Shown: in pieces, positions 28,018-40,456 of the stretch
Layout of the letters: every line of letters starts with the position of its first letter
How positions within the stretch are numbered: the first letter of the stretch is position 1
Origin: Xanthomonas bonasiae
Lineage (GTDB): Bacteria; Pseudomonadota; Gammaproteobacteria; Xanthomonadales; Xanthomonadaceae
Assembly (NCBI RefSeq): GCF_017163705.1
Contig: NZ_JAFIWB010000015.1
Span: forward strand, 50,085 to 114,084
DNA length: 64,000 nucleotides
Direction of reading: 5' to 3'
The notes under the pieces: model-generated
Told to the model about the DNA's origin: nothing
Database searches by the model: none
What the model saw: the letters and a program-made list of their open reading frames with translations, nothing else
Translations under genes and position numbers: made by a program

Positions 28018-28473
28018 ATGAAAGCTGCAAACCTGTTCAATGCCGTCGCCAAGAAGGCGTCGTACGCGGCCGGCACGCCGTGGACGTTCTGCATTGCGCT
28101 CGGCATCGTGGTGCTGTGGGGCGCCAGCGGCCCGGTGTTCGGCTTCAACGACACCTGGCAGTTGGTGATCAACACCGGCACCACCATCATCACCTTCCTG
28201 ATGGTGTTCCTGATCCAGCACACCCAGAACGCCGATACCGCGGCGATGCAGATCAAGCTCGACGAACTGATCCGGGTCACGGCCAAGGCCAACGACGAGT
28301 TGCTCGATCTCGAGGAAATGGACGAGAAGCGGCTGGAGCAGATCCGCAAGCAATACGAAGCGCTGGCGAGCAAGGCCGGCGAAGCGCTGCGCGCGCGCAG
28401 TGCGCAGCGCGACGGCCAGGATGCCCAGGACGATGCGCCCGAGATCGGCGGTGGCGACGACGAGCGCCACTGA
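28018..28473 (+). CDS. Low-affinity iron permease-like small membrane protein
   Basis: 151 residues; GAGG seven bases before the ATG. Residues about 20-38 (PWTFCIALGIVVLWGASGP) and 48-66 (LVINTGTTIITFLMVFLIQ) are membrane spans, followed by HTQNADTAAMQIKLDELIRVTAKANDELLDLEEMDEKRLEQI, the signature of the Fet4-like low-affinity iron permease family (PF04120). A charged cytoplasmic tail ends in GGGDDERH. Bacterial members are short, and iron transport is not established for them; the name follows the family. Confidence 0.85.
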   Translation: MKAANLFNAVAKKASYAAGTPWTFCIALGIVVLWGASGPVFGFNDTWQLVINTGTTIITFLMVFLIQHTQNADTAAMQIKLDELIRVTAKANDELLDLEEMDEKRLEQIRKQYEALASKAGEALRARSAQRDGQDAQDDAPEIGGGDDERH

Positions 28474-28628
28474 CGCAACCGCCGGTCGCCTTCGGCGCAT
28501 GACCGACGACGCAGTGGCCGCGGTCACTGGCCACTGGCAGGTGAGGCACGCGCATTAGGCGCGGCCCGCAGTGCGCGGGCCAGCGCGGAACAAACGGTAC
28601 TTCGCTAGAAAATAGGCCGCCCGACGCC

Positions 28629-28865
28629 TCAGGTCATTGCCGGCCCGGTGCGCAACCCGGCAACGTTTTCGCCGCGTGGTGCGTCGGTGGCCGACACCAC
28701 ATCGCCGTGCGGTGGCGTGAACGCGCCATCGTCCGGTTCGGCGCGGAAGGCGCGATCCTGCGAAAAAACAGCCGTGCGCTGTTGCTGCGTTGCGCGACGA
28801 CGATAGGCCCTGACGACCGCGACCGCGGTTCCGGCGACCGCCAACTTCCAAAGTAATCCGCTCAT
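28629..28865 (-). CDS. Small hypothetical protein with one N-terminal membrane helix
   Basis: 78 residues, not recognised. MSGLLWKLAVAGTAVAVVRAYRRR is one hydrophobic helix followed by an Arg cluster, then a polar tail. GGGAG lies six bases before the ATG at 28865. An upstream in-frame Met at 28949 has no site and would add a non-hydrophobic leader. No domain is visible. Confidence 0.5.
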   Translation of the reverse strand: MSGLLWKLAVAGTAVAVVRAYRRRATQQQRTAVFSQDRAFRAEPDDGAFTPPHGDVVSATDAPRGENVAGLRTGPAMT

Positions 28866-29159
28866 GTTCGGCTCCCGTGCGATAGGAACGTGGATCGTCG
28901 GCAACCGCCGGTTAGCGTTGCGTGGATGCCAGGCGAGCGCAGCGTGCACCCGCTCTACGCTGTCGGAGCAGGCGATGCGCTAGCTGGTCTGAGAGGCACC
29001 GATCCCGCATGCGCTTGGCCCTGCAGACACCGACGACGCGCCGCTCGCGCCGCCTTCATCGCCCCTTGTACGCGCGCTAACGCACGCCTGCCTAGGCTGC
29101 ATCGCACGCCGTGTCGCGGCACGGCATCCGATCATCGAGCGATCATCGAGGAGACTTTC

Positions 29160-29531
29160 ATGCGCGATCACGATTCCCACCGACCTTCCGTTCCGCTGGG
29201 CGATCACGACGTCCGCCAGGCGGGTTACCGCGGCGATGCCGCGGATGTTGCGCAGGACACGGGCGTGCCTCGCGGACGCGGACGCGACGTGCCGTCGCGG
29301 ACCACGCCGCGGCAGGATGCGTCGGGTTTGCCGGAGAACGCTGCCGACGATCCGGGCGCCGACCGCAGCGGCCGGACCCAGCCCAACTTCGGCCAGGCCG
29401 GCACCTATGCCGCCACCGGCGAACACGCCGGCGGCGCGCACGGCAAGGCCGCGACCGGCGGCTACCACGAGGATGCCAGCGGCGAGGATGGCGGCCGCGA
29501 CGAGCGCGCCGCATATCGCGGCACGGACTGA
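29160..29531 (+). CDS. Hydrophilic Gly/Asp-rich hypothetical protein
   Basis: 123 residues. GAGGAG lies seven bases before the ATG. The protein has almost no hydrophobic residues and is rich in Asp, Gly, Arg, Ala and His ([27 protein letters not shown]), so it is probably disordered, resembling stress-induced hydrophilins. It has no Cys. It lies upstream of poxB, with a 113-base gap. Function unknown. The 294 bases before it (28866-29159) show no gene. Confidence 0.55.
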   Translation: MRDHDSHRPSVPLGDHDVRQAGYRGDAADVAQDTGVPRGRGRDVPSRTTPRQDASGLPENAADDPGADRSGRTQPNFGQAGTYAATGEHAGGAHGKAATGGYHEDASGEDGGRDERAAYRGTD

Positions 29532-29644
29532 GTGCCGCCGCGGCCGGTCCGGAGCCGGTCTGCAACGGCAATCGGGCATTGCGGCAGCACGCCCGTGTAA
29601 CGGATCGCGTGCCAGCATCAGCGCTTCCTTTTGCGGAGCCGCTC

Positions 29645-31369
29645 ATGTCCAAGCCGACCATTGCCCGTCTGCTCGCCGAGACCTTGCACAGTGCGGGGGT
29701 CGAACGCATCTGGGGCGTCACCGGCGACAGCCTCAACGGGCTGACCGACGCGCTGCGGCAGATGGACAGCATCGAATGGATGCACGTGCGCCACGAGGAG
29801 GTGGCCGCGTTCGCCGCCGGCGCCGAGGCCGCGCTGACCGGCAAGCTCGCGGTCTGCGCCGGCAGCTGCGGGCCGGGCAACCTGCACCTGATCAACGGCC
29901 TGTTCGACTGCCATCGCAGCCACCAGCCGGTGCTGGCGATCGCCGCGCATATCCCGTCTTCCGAGATCGGCCTGGGCTACTTCCAGGAAACCCATCCGCA
30001 GGAGCTGTTCCGCGAGTGCAGCCACTATGTCGAACTGGTCACCAATCCGGCGCAGATGCCGGAGGTGCTGCACCGGGCGATGCGCACCGCGATCCTGAAA
30101 CAGGGCGTGGCGGTGGTGGTGATTCCCGGCGACGTGGCGCTGCAGGAGCTGCCCAAGGGCACGCCGAGCGCCTGGCCGGCGCTGGCGCCGCCGCGGATCC
30201 TGCCGGCCGACGCCGACGTGGAGCGCCTGGCCGAACTGTTGCAGGCGAGCGAGGCGACCACGCTGCTGTGCGGCAGCGGTTGCGCCGGCGCGCACGACGA
30301 GCTGGTGGCGCTGGCCGACCTGCTCGGCGCGCCGATCGTGCACGCGCTGCGCGGCAAGGAGCACGTGGAATGGGACAACCCGTTCGACGTCGGCATGACC
30401 GGCCTGATCGGTTTCAGTTCCGGCTACCAGGCCATGCTCAACTGCGACACGCTGTTGATGCTCGGCACCGATTTCCCGTACCGCCAGTTCTATCCGAAGG
30501 ACGCGGCGATCGTGCAGGTGGATCGCGATCCGGCCGCGCTGGGCCGGCGCACGCCGCTGCAGCTGGGCATCGCCGCCGATGTGCGCGAGACCATCGCCGC
30601 GCTGCTGCCGAAACTGCAGCGGCGCGAGCAGCGCGGCTTCCTGGACAAGTCGCTGGCGCATTACCGCAAGGCGCGCGAAGGCCTCGACGAACTGGCCGTG
30701 GCGGCCGCGCCCGGCGAGCCGCTGCACCCGCAGTTCGTGACCCGGATGATCGATGCGCTGGCCGACGAGGACGCGATCTTCAGCTGCGATGTCGGCACGC
30801 CCACGGTGTGGGCGGCGCGCTATCTGACCATGAACGGCAAGCGCCGCCTGCTCGGCTCGTTCAACCACGGCTCGATGGCCAACGCGATGCCGCAGGCGCT
30901 GGGCGCGCAGGCGCAGTTCCCGCGGCGGCAGGTGATCTCGCTGTCCGGCGACGGCGGCTTCACCATGCTGATGGGCGATTTCATCTCCCTGGCGCAGTTG
31001 GGGCTGCCGGTGAAGGTGGTGGTCTACAACAATGCCTCGCTGGGTTTCGTGGCGATGGAGATGAAGTCGGCCGGCTATCTGGATACCGGCACCGACCTGA
31101 GCAATCCGGACTTCGCGGCGATGAGCAACGCGATGGGCATCCTCGGCCTGCGCGTGGACGAGTCGGCGCAACTGGAGCCGGCGCTGCGCCAGGCCTTCGC
31201 GCATCCGGGGCCGGTGCTGGTCGATGTGCGCGTGGCCACCCAGGAGCTGGTGATTCCGCCGGCGATCAAGCTGGAGCAGGCCAAGGGCATGGGCCTGTAT
31301 CTGTTGCGCGCGGTGATGAGCGGGCGCGGCGACGAGGTCGTCGAACTGGTCAAGACCAACCTGCGCTGA
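29645..31369 (+). CDS. poxB: Pyruvate dehydrogenase (quinone), pyruvate oxidase
   Basis: 574 residues, close to E. coli PoxB (572). It oxidises pyruvate to acetate and CO2 at the inner membrane and passes electrons from FAD to ubiquinone. The N-terminal ThDP domain has [14 protein letters not shown] and [15 protein letters not shown] (Glu for ThDP activation), [17 protein letters not shown] follows, a central FAD domain runs from about 190 to 330, and the C-terminal ThDP domain has GDGGFTM (435-441) to VVYNNAS (about 461-467). The C-terminus ([32 protein letters not shown]) resembles the amphipathic membrane-binding peptide of PoxB. GGAG lies seven bases before the ATG. Apparently a single gene. 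Confidence 0.93.
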   Translation: MSKPTIARLLAETLHSAGVERIWGVTGDSLNGLTDALRQMDSIEWMHVRHEEVAAFAAGAEAALTGKLAVCAGSCGPGNLHLINGLFDCHRSHQPVLAIAAHIPSSEIGLGYFQETHPQELFRECSHYVELVTNPAQMPEVLHRAMRTAILKQGVAVVVIPGDVALQELPKGTPSAWPALAPPRILPADADVERLAELLQASEATTLLCGSGCAGAHDELVALADLLGAPIVHALRGKEHVEWDNPFDVGMTGLIGFSSGYQAMLNCDTLLMLGTDFPYRQFYPKDAAIVQVDRDPAALGRRTPLQLGIAADVRETIAALLPKLQRREQRGFLDKSLAHYRKAREGLDELAVAAAPGEPLHPQFVTRMIDALADEDAIFSCDVGTPTVWAARYLTMNGKRRLLGSFNHGSMANAMPQALGAQAQFPRRQVISLSGDGGFTMLMGDFISLAQLGLPVKVVVYNNASLGFVAMEMKSAGYLDTGTDLSNPDFAAMSNAMGILGLRVDESAQLEPALRQAFAHPGPVLVDVRVATQELVIPPAIKLEQAKGMGLYLLRAVMSGRGDEVVELVKTNLR

Positions 31370-31450
31370 GCCGTGAACGGCAGCAGCGCGTCCGCGCATG
31401 CGCGGCGTTGCGCGCTGCTATCTTTCAATTTTCGCGTCCCCCGGTGGACC

Positions 31451-34215
<2,765 letters not shown>

Positions 34216-34292
34216 GCGCAGCGCCACCGGCCAGCCACGACGCGGCCTGACGCCCGCCCAATATCCGCCGCAATCGCAGCCGCAACGCCCGT

Positions 34293-34315
34293 GTAGGAGC
34301 GGCTTCAGCCGCGAC
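34293..34315. repeat. Single REP palindrome
   Basis: One copy of the GCGGCTTCAGCCGC-core element, identical in core to the 50648-51153 array. It lies in the 377-base gap after the response regulator. The rest of the gap holds the dyad and promoter described below and no gene. Confidence 0.75.
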
Positions 34316-34438
34316 AGACACTCCCCGCAACGCGCCTGCCAAACCGAACAACCCCATCCGCCAGACAAACGCTCCCCAGCGGCACCCGGCAGCAAACGAA
34401 GCAACCGCCCCAAGCGTCCGCTCGCAGACACCGCAGCT

Positions 34439-34453
34439 GTCCGCAAAACGGAC
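34439..34453. promoter_or_regulatory. Possible enhancer dyad upstream of the sigma-54-like promoter
   Basis: GTCCG-CAAAA-CGGAC is a perfect inverted repeat about 80-90 bases upstream of the -24/-12 element, a usual position for an NtrC-family activator site. Only one such dyad was seen, so the assignment is tentative. Confidence 0.35.
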
Positions 34454-34529
34454 GGCGGTGGATGAAGCGCAGACACCCATCGTGGCCGTTTCCAGGCGCT
34501 ATGTATTTAAAAATCAATGACTTAAAACT

Positions 34530-34544
34530 TGGCACGGATGCTGC
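34530..34544 (+). promoter_or_regulatory. Sigma-54-like -24/-12 promoter
   Basis: TGGCACG-GATG-CTGC matches the consensus TGGCACG-N4-TTGC with one mismatch; GG (34531-34532) and GC (34543-34544) are separated by exactly ten bases. Predicted transcription would begin near 34556, giving a leader of about 37 bases before the gene at 34593. Confidence 0.6.
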
Positions 34545-34592
34545 GATGACCGTCATACAGGCGGACTCCCTCGCCGCCCTGGAGAACTTCCG

Positions 34593-35393
34593 ATGATCCG
34601 TCGTAGCGCACTCGCTTTCTCGCTGGCCATCGCCGCCGCCACCGCCGCCGCTCAGGTGCCGGCTCCCCCCGCGGCCCCTGCCGCCGCTGCTGCCGGTATC
34701 GCGCCGCCGCCCGCGCCGCCTGCACCTCCTGCGCCACCCGCGCCGATCGCCGCCGCGCAGGTCAGTGTCCAAGGCACGGTCGACCGCTTCATGCTCAATC
34801 CCAACGGCGACGTCGATGGGCTGTGGCTGCGCGACGGCACCCAGGTCGGCTTCCCGCCGCACCTGTCGGCCGACCTGCAGGCCGCGGTGCGCCGCGGCGA
34901 TGCGGTGACCGTGCAGGGCTATCGCCTGGGCACGCTGCCGCTGCTGCAGGCCAGTGCGATCAGCGCACGGCGCAGCGGCAAGCAGGTGGTGGACCGTCCG
35001 CCGAACCCGCTGGCCGGCCCGCCCGCGCCGCCGACCCCGCCGGCGTTGAATCCGATGCAGGCCGAAGGCCGCATCGAACGCCTGGTCTACGGCCCGGGTG
35101 GCGACACCGCCGGTGTGCTGCTCAGCGACGGCACCGTGGTGCGGATGCCGCCGCATGTGGCCGTGCAGTACGGCACGCTGTTGCGCGTCGGCGCGCCGCT
35201 GAGCGTCAGCGGGTTCGGCGTGGCCACCGCGGCCGGCCGCTCGCTTGAGGCGACCCAGCTCGGCCGCGACCGCGCCTCGCAGCGCACCCTGTTCGCGCCG
35301 CCCGCACCGCCGGTCCCGCCGGCCGCGCCGCCGCCGCCGGGCGGTCCCGCCGCGCCTGCCGCACCGCCGGTGCCGCCGCCCGCGCCGCGCTGA
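34593..35393 (+). CDS. Secreted Pro/Ala-rich protein with two copies of an unnamed repeat domain
   Basis: 266 residues, function not known. A short signal peptide (MIRRSALAFSLAIAAATAAAQ) is followed by a Pro/Ala linker, one domain at about 58-130 (VQGTVDRFMLNPNGDVDGLWLRDGTQVGFPPHLS), a second Pro linker, a second domain at about 152-220 (EGRIERLVYGPGGDTAGVLLSDGTVVRMPPHVA) and a long Pro/Ala tail (about 234-266). Each domain reads G-x-(V/I)-xR-(F/L)-..-G-x-(V/L)-L-xDG-T-x-V-..-PPH, a small all-beta fold, possibly OB-like. GGAGA lies nine bases upstream of the ATG, and a sigma-54-like promoter is 49 bases upstream. It shares its domain with the next gene. Confidence 0.75.
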   Translation: MIRRSALAFSLAIAAATAAAQVPAPPAAPAAAAAGIAPPPAPPAPPAPPAPIAAAQVSVQGTVDRFMLNPNGDVDGLWLRDGTQVGFPPHLSADLQAAVRRGDAVTVQGYRLGTLPLLQASAISARRSGKQVVDRPPNPLAGPPAPPTPPALNPMQAEGRIERLVYGPGGDTAGVLLSDGTVVRMPPHVAVQYGTLLRVGAPLSVSGFGVATAAGRSLEATQLGRDRASQRTLFAPPAPPVPPAAPPPPGGPAAPAAPPVPPPAPR

Positions 35394-35488
35394 TCGGCCT
35401 GGCCATGTGACCCCGGCGCCCGCTGCTTGCCGCGGCGGGCGCCGCTACCGGCGCGACGCCGGTTCCCCACGTTCATTGGAGTAACGCT

Positions 35489-36139
35489 ATGCATTGGGTC
35501 GATCCCGATTACCTGCCGGAAACCCGCGGCACGCTCGCCCGTTTCCTGCTCAATCCCAAGGCCGAGGTCGATGGCCTGCTGCTCGACGACGGCACCGAGG
35601 TGCATACCGCGCCGCACCTGTCGGCGCAGTTGCTGAAAACGCTCAAGCCGGGCATCGCGCTCGGCGTGCGCGGACTCAAGCCCTACGGCGTGGACATGCT
35701 GGTCGCGCTGGCGATCGATCCCGACGGCGGCAAGCGCATCGCCGATCGCGGGCCGCATGGGCCGCACGCCGGGCACAAGCCGGGCAAGAAGCCGGAGAAA
35801 GCCGCAAAACCGGAGAAGCACGAAAAGCCCGCCAAGACCCAGCACAGCGGCGTCGTCGCGCGGCTGCTGCACGGCCCGCACGGGCAGGTGCACGGCGCGC
35901 TGCTCGAAGACGACAGCACCGTGCGCTTCCCGCCGCATGCCGCCGCGCCCTTGGCCAAATGGCTGGCGGTGGGCAAGCCGCTGGCGGTGGAAGGCCACGC
36001 GCTGACCTCGCCGCACGGCACGGTGATCCACGCGCAGGCCCTGGGTGCGAAGGCGTCGGCGTTGCAGCCGATCGCGCCCAAGCCGCATCCGCCCAAGCCG
36101 CACGACGCCGACAAGCCGAAGCCCAAACTCAAGCACTGA
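35489..36139 (+). CDS. Cytoplasmic Lys/His/Pro-rich protein with two copies of the same repeat domain
   Basis: 216 residues with GGAG before the ATG and no signal peptide. The first domain (about 11-80) opens RGTLARFLLNPKAEVDGLLLDDGTEVHTAPHLS and the second (about 118-185) VVARLLHGPHGQVHGALLEDDSTVRFPPHAA, clearly the same unit as in the upstream secreted protein. A Lys/Glu/Pro/His linker (HKPGKKPEKAAKPEKHEKPAK) and a His/Pro/Lys tail surround them. The positive charge could favour nucleic-acid or membrane contact, but this is speculation. A 9-bp hairpin (35415-35443) in the 95-base gap between the genes may adjust expression of the second. Confidence 0.75.
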   Translation: MHWVDPDYLPETRGTLARFLLNPKAEVDGLLLDDGTEVHTAPHLSAQLLKTLKPGIALGVRGLKPYGVDMLVALAIDPDGGKRIADRGPHGPHAGHKPGKKPEKAAKPEKHEKPAKTQHSGVVARLLHGPHGQVHGALLEDDSTVRFPPHAAAPLAKWLAVGKPLAVEGHALTSPHGTVIHAQALGAKASALQPIAPKPHPPKPHDADKPKPKLKH

Positions 36140-36309
36140 ACCGGGCAGGGCGGGGGCGGTCGCGGTGACGCGGCGGCCCCTGCGTCGCGTATCGTTTCGC
36201 GTCCGTCGCGGTGTCCGCGGCGGCGCTTTCAGGACTTCGCCATGTCGCCTATTCGCTGTGCGCCTCGCTACGGTTTCCCGCTTGCTTCCGCCCGCCTGGC
36301 GGTGCGGCG

Positions 36310-37578
36310 ATGAGCGCGCGGCCGGCTGCCGCGCCTGGCGCTCGCCCGCGCGGCACGCGTGCGCTGGAAGCGCTGAACTTCACCCTGGCCGACGTGCAGG
36401 ACGGGCTCGGTCCGTTCCTGAGCGTGTTCCTGCAATCCAAGGGCTGGTCGCTGGCGGCGATCGGCTCGGTGATGAGCATCGGCGGCATCGCCGGCATGCT
36501 CGCGACCACGCCGGGCGGCGCGCTGGTCGATGCGACCCGGCGCAAGCGCAGCATCGTTGTGGTCGGCTGCACCTTGATCCTGCTGGCCTCGGCGCTGCTG
36601 TGGTGGTCGCCGAGCTTCGCCGGCGTGGTGACCGCGCAGGTGATGACTGCACTCGCCGCCGCGGCGCTGGGTCCGGCGCTGTCGGGCATCACCCTGGGCC
36701 TGGTGCGGCAGGCCGGTTTCGATCACCAGATCGCGCGCAACCAGGTCGGCAGCCATGCCGGCAACGTGGTCGCGGCGGCGCTGGCCGGCCTGCTCGGCTG
36801 GAAGTTCGGCTTTGGCGCGGTGTTCGCGCTGACCGGCTGCTTCGGCGTACTGGCGATCGCCTCGGTGCTGCTGATCCCGCGCGATGCGATCGACCATCGC
36901 GCCGCGCGCGGCCTGGCCGACGTCGGCGCGCACGGTGCCGCGCACGCCAGCGGCTGGTCGGTGCTGCTGACCTGCAAGCCGCTGCTGGTCTTGGCGTTGG
37001 CGCTGGCGCTGTTCCACTTGGGCAATGCGGCGATGCTGCCGCTGTACGGCATGGCTGTGGTCGCCGCGCACCAGGGCGATCCCAGCGCGCTGACCGCGAC
37101 CACGATCATCGTCGCGCAGGCGACGATGGTGGTGGCGTCGCTGCTGGCGATGCGCCTGATCCGCGTGCGCGGGCATTGGTGGGTGATGCTGCTGACCTTC
37201 CTGGCGCTGCCGTTGCGCGGCCTGATCGCGGCCAGCCTGATCCATGCCTGGGGCGTGTTCCCGGTGCAGATCCTCGACGGCGTCGGCGCCGGCCTGCAGA
37301 GCGTGGTGGTGCCGGCGCTGGTGGCGCGGCTGCTGCAGGGCACTGGCCGGGTCAATGTCGGGCAGGGCGCGGTGATGACGGTGCAGGGCATCGGCGCGGC
37401 GCTGAGTCCGGCGCTGGGCGGCTGGATCGCGCAGGACTTCGGCTACCGCACCGCATTCCTGCTGCTCGGCGGCATTTCGCTGCTGTCGCTGGCGCTGTGG
37501 GTGGGCTTCCGCAAGCAGTTGCTGCAGGTGGCCGGGGTGCCGACAGCGCAGGGTACGGTGGCGCCAGCGCCGGCTTGA
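36310..37578 (+). CDS. Major facilitator superfamily transporter
   Basis: 422 residues with about 12 hydrophobic spans. The MFS loop 2-3 motif is GGALVDATRRKR (about 73-84). LTLADVQDGLGPFLSVFLQSKGWS near the N-terminus is typical of the group of drug/unknown-substrate carriers found in Xanthomonas and Burkholderia. The start at 36310 removes a leader that reads poorly from 36211. The substrate cannot be told. It follows the two repeat-domain genes by 170 bases and converges with the cysG-like gene with only 27 bases between stops. Confidence 0.83.
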   Translation: MSARPAAAPGARPRGTRALEALNFTLADVQDGLGPFLSVFLQSKGWSLAAIGSVMSIGGIAGMLATTPGGALVDATRRKRSIVVVGCTLILLASALLWWSPSFAGVVTAQVMTALAAAALGPALSGITLGLVRQAGFDHQIARNQVGSHAGNVVAAALAGLLGWKFGFGAVFALTGCFGVLAIASVLLIPRDAIDHRAARGLADVGAHGAAHASGWSVLLTCKPLLVLALALALFHLGNAAMLPLYGMAVVAAHQGDPSALTATTIIVAQATMVVASLLAMRLIRVRGHWWVMLLTFLALPLRGLIAASLIHAWGVFPVQILDGVGAGLQSVVVPALVARLLQGTGRVNVGQGAVMTVQGIGAALSPALGGWIAQDFGYRTAFLLLGGISLLSLALWVGFRKQLLQVAGVPTAQGTVAPAPA

Positions 37579-37605
37579 TTCGCCGTCGCGACCGCGCCGC
37601 GCCGA

Positions 37606-38592
37606 TCAGTCCAATGCCACGCCCGCGACCACGTCGCAGGCGATGCGGGCAGCGGCCAGTTGCGCGGCCAGCTGCGCATGCGGCCGCTGCCGGAACGCAT
37701 CGCCGGGTTTCAGGCTGACCACGCGCTGCCCGGCCTGCACCTGCGCGATCAGCAACGCCAGATGCGCGTCGGCGTCGGCCGGCAGCGGCTGCCGCGTCGC
37801 ATCGCGGCGCGCCAGCCCCAGCACCGCGGCGTTCACTGCCGGATCGCACAGCAGCAGATCGGCCTGGTTCAACGCGCGCAGCGCTTTGAGCGTCAGCGCG
37901 CCGGGATCGCCGTTGCCGGTGCCGACCAGCCACACGCTGCCATGGCGCGGCACGTCCTCCGCGCTGCGCTGCAGGGCGTCGTGGAACGCCTGCTCGGCGG
38001 CCTGGGTCTGTCCGCCCTGCAGCAGCACCTGCACCGGGCCTTCCAGTACCTGTTCGAACCAGCGCCGGCGCTGCGCCAGCTGCGGCAGACGCGCGCGGAT
38101 CGCCTCGCGGTGGCGCGCGAACAACTGCGCCAGCTGCGCGTAGGAGTGGTCCAGCTCGGTTTCCCAGCGCTCGCGCAGGCGCCGCGCCAGCATCGGCGCC
38201 GCGCCGCTGGAGGAGATCGCCACCAGCAGCGGATCGCGGTCGATGATCGCCGGCACCTGGAACGTGGACAGCTCGGCGTCGTCGACCACGTTGACCAGCT
38301 TGCGGCGTTGCCCGGCCTGCGCGGCGAGCTCGCGGTTGAAGGCGTTGTCGTCGGTGGCCGCGACCACCAGCCAGGCGTCGTCCAGCCATTGCGGATCGAA
38401 CTCGCCATCGACCCGCTGCAGCCGGCCCTGCGCCAGCCACTGCGCCACCGTGGCGTTGAGCGCGTGCGCGTACACCAGCACCTGCGCGCCGGCGTGCAGC
38501 AGCGCCTCGATCTTGCGCATCGCCACCTCGCCGCCGCCGACCACCAGCACGCGGCGCCCGCCCAGGTCGGCGAACAAGGGATACAGCGGCAT
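37606..38592 (-). CDS. cysG: CysG-like sirohaem synthase with truncated, degenerate methylase half
   Basis: 328 residues against about 457 in E. coli CysG. Residues 1-215 are a Met8-type precorrin-2 dehydrogenase/ferrochelatase: [81 protein letters not shown]. Residues about 218-328 resemble only the first lobe of uroporphyrinogen-III methylase ([33 protein letters not shown]). GAGPGD has become [12 protein letters not shown] is PGDAF, the VGKR loop is missing and the second lobe is absent. It probably works only as dehydrogenase/chelatase, with CobA at 49815 supplying the methylation. It is divergent from nasT and supplies sirohaem to NirB. Confidence 0.85.
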   Translation of the reverse strand: MPLYPLFADLGGRRVLVVGGGEVAMRKIEALLHAGAQVLVYAHALNATVAQWLAQGRLQRVDGEFDPQWLDDAWLVVAATDDNAFNRELAAQAGQRRKLVNVVDDAELSTFQVPAIIDRDPLLVAISSSGAAPMLARRLRERWETELDHSYAQLAQLFARHREAIRARLPQLAQRRRWFEQVLEGPVQVLLQGGQTQAAEQAFHDALQRSAEDVPRHGSVWLVGTGNGDPGALTLKALRALNQADLLLCDPAVNAAVLGLARRDATRQPLPADADAHLALLIAQVQAGQRVVSLKPGDAFRQRPHAQLAAQLAAARIACDVVAGVALD

Positions 38593-38682
38593 GCGGACTC
38601 CTGCGGGGTGGGGGACGGCTCGCGGCGGACGCGTGTTGCATGGCACCATGCGGCTCAGCCAACTTCCGCTAGCCAGGCCCGA

Positions 38683-39258
38683 ATGCTGCGCGTCCTGCTG
38701 GTCAACGATACCGAAAAGCCGATCGGGCAGCTGCGCCAGGCGCTGCTCGACGCCGGCTACGAGGTGTTGGACGAAGTGGCGGCGGCGCCGGCGCTGCTCA
38801 AGGCGGTGTCCACCCAGCAGCCGGACGTGGTCATCATCGACGTCGATTCGCCTTCGCGCGACACGCTCGAGCAACTGGCGCTGATCCACCGCCAGGCGCC
38901 GCGTCCGGTGGTGATGTTCTCCGCCGACGGCGACGACCAACTGATCCGCGCCGCGGTGAGCGCCGGCGTCACCACCTACGTGGTCGACGGCCTGGCGCCG
39001 GCGCGGCTGGCGCCGATCGTGCAGGTGGCGCTGGCGCGCTTCGAGCAGGAAGCGGGCATGCGCCGGCAACTGGACGAAGTGCAGGGCAAGCTGCGCGACC
39101 GCGAACAGATCGACCGCGCCAAGCGCCTGCTGATGGACAAGCGCGGGATGAGCGAGAACGAGGCCTACGCCGCGCTGCGGCAGCAGGCGATGAAACAGGG
39201 ACTGAAGCTGGCCGAGGTCGCCCAGCGCATCCTCGCGATGGCCGACTTGCTGGGATGA
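38683..39258 (+). CDS. nasT: NasT-like ANTAR response regulator, nitrate antiterminator
   Basis: 191 residues. A receiver-like domain occupies about 1-120 ([52 protein letters not shown]). An ANTAR RNA-binding domain occupies about 128-188 ([50 protein letters not shown]) with the conserved Ala, Arg and Tyr positions. It is expected to bind paired hexaloop hairpins in the nas leader RNA and prevent termination when released from NasS. Those hairpins are present at 42339-42403. It lies 7 bases before nasS. Confidence 0.9.
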   Translation: MLRVLLVNDTEKPIGQLRQALLDAGYEVLDEVAAAPALLKAVSTQQPDVVIIDVDSPSRDTLEQLALIHRQAPRPVVMFSADGDDQLIRAAVSAGVTTYVVDGLAPARLAPIVQVALARFEQEAGMRRQLDEVQGKLRDREQIDRAKRLLMDKRGMSENEAYAALRQQAMKQGLKLAEVAQRILAMADLLG

Positions 39259-39265
39259 GGAAGCG

Positions 39266-40381
39266 ATGAGCGCACCACTGCACCCCGAACCGCGCACCTT
39301 GCGCCTGGGCTACCTGCCGCTGATCGACTGCGCGCCGCTGGTTGCCGCGGTGCGGCTGGGCCTGGACCGTCGCCACGGCCTGCGCCTGGACCTGCAACGA
39401 CAGGCCTCGTGGGCGGCGGTGCGCGACAAACTGCTGTCCGGCGAACTGGACGCCGCGCACGCGTTGGCCGGCCTGGTCTACGGCGTGGAATGCGGCATCG
39501 GCGGGCCGCAGGCGGACATGGCGATCCTGCTCACGCTCAACCAGAACGGCCAGGCGATCACCCTGGCGCCGGCGCTGGCCGACGCGCTGGCGCAAGGCAC
39601 GCCGCTGCGCAGCGCGCTGGCTGCGCTCGGCCGCGCGCCGGTGTTCGCGCAGACCTTCCCCACCGGCACCCACGCGATGTGGCTGTACTACTGGCTGGCG
39701 GCGCAGGGTGTGGATCCGATCGGCGGCATCCAGGCGGTGACCCTGCCGCCGCCGCAGATGCCCGATGCGCTGGCGCGCGGCGAACTGGACGGCTACTGCG
39801 CCGGCGAACCGTGGGCGGCGCAGGCCGAGGCGATGGGCGTGGGCCGGCGCGCGATCCGCAGCGGAGAGCTGTGGCCCGGCCATCCGGAAAAAGTGCTGGC
39901 CTGCCGCCGCGCTTTCGCCGCGCTGCAGCCGGAAATGGCGACCGCACTGACCGCCACGCTGCTGGACGCCTGCCGTTGGCTCGACGATGCCGCGCACCGC
40001 CGCGAAGCGGTGGCGTGGCTGGCCGACCCGGACGTGATCGGCTTGCCGGCCGAGCGCATCGCGGCGTGCCTGCTGCCGGGAGGCGCCGCCGACGATGGCG
40101 CCGATCCGCAGGGTCTGCGTTTCCACGCCGGCGGCCTGGCGAACATGCCGTGGCTGTCGGATGGGCGTTGGTTCCTGCAGCAGTTCCGGCGTTGGGGGTG
40201 GTTGCCGGCGAGCGAGGCGGGGGCCGAGCAGGAGGCGGCGCACGATGCGCAGATCGTGGCGCGAGTGCATCGGTTGGAGACGTATCGTGCGGCGGCTGCG
40301 CAGTTGGGTGTCCCGGTGCCGGAGCGTGACGGACGCGAGGATGGGTTGCCGGATTGGCGGGCTGGACGTGCGCCTGCTTAG
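39266..40381 (+). CDS. nasS: NasS-like cytoplasmic nitrate sensor
   Basis: 371 residues of the NrtA/CmpA periplasmic binding-protein fold ([93 protein letters not shown]). There is no signal peptide or lipobox, unlike the transporter subunits, and no ABC permease genes are nearby. It is therefore NasS, which sequesters NasT until nitrate binds. The gene follows nasT by seven bases, an nasTS order (nasST in many other bacteria). Confidence 0.88.
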   Translation: MSAPLHPEPRTLRLGYLPLIDCAPLVAAVRLGLDRRHGLRLDLQRQASWAAVRDKLLSGELDAAHALAGLVYGVECGIGGPQADMAILLTLNQNGQAITLAPALADALAQGTPLRSALAALGRAPVFAQTFPTGTHAMWLYYWLAAQGVDPIGGIQAVTLPPPQMPDALARGELDGYCAGEPWAAQAEAMGVGRRAIRSGELWPGHPEKVLACRRAFAALQPEMATALTATLLDACRWLDDAAHRREAVAWLADPDVIGLPAERIAACLLPGGAADDGADPQGLRFHAGGLANMPWLSDGRWFLQQFRRWGWLPASEAGAEQEAAHDAQIVARVHRLETYRAAAAQLGVPVPERDGREDGLPDWRAGRAPA

Positions 40382-40456
40382 TGCCTGCGCGGGCCGGAGC
40401 GATGCACAAGAGCGCTTTTATTGGCATGCATGGGCAGTTAGAAAGGAGAACGCGTG

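Noticed and set aside
31373..31450. GTG start 26 codons earlier for the sensor kinase
   Set aside because: The added residues are polar and unconserved-looking, and ATG 31451 places the first membrane helix at a normal distance from the N-terminus; not fully excluded.
35415..35443. Terminator between the two repeat-domain genes
   Set aside because: The 9-bp GC stem has no T-run, so it may only tune expression; not listed as a terminator.
39266..40381. Periplasmic nitrate-binding subunit of an ABC transporter
   Set aside because: No signal peptide or lipobox and no permease or ATPase gene nearby; adjacency to an ANTAR protein favours the NasS sensor.
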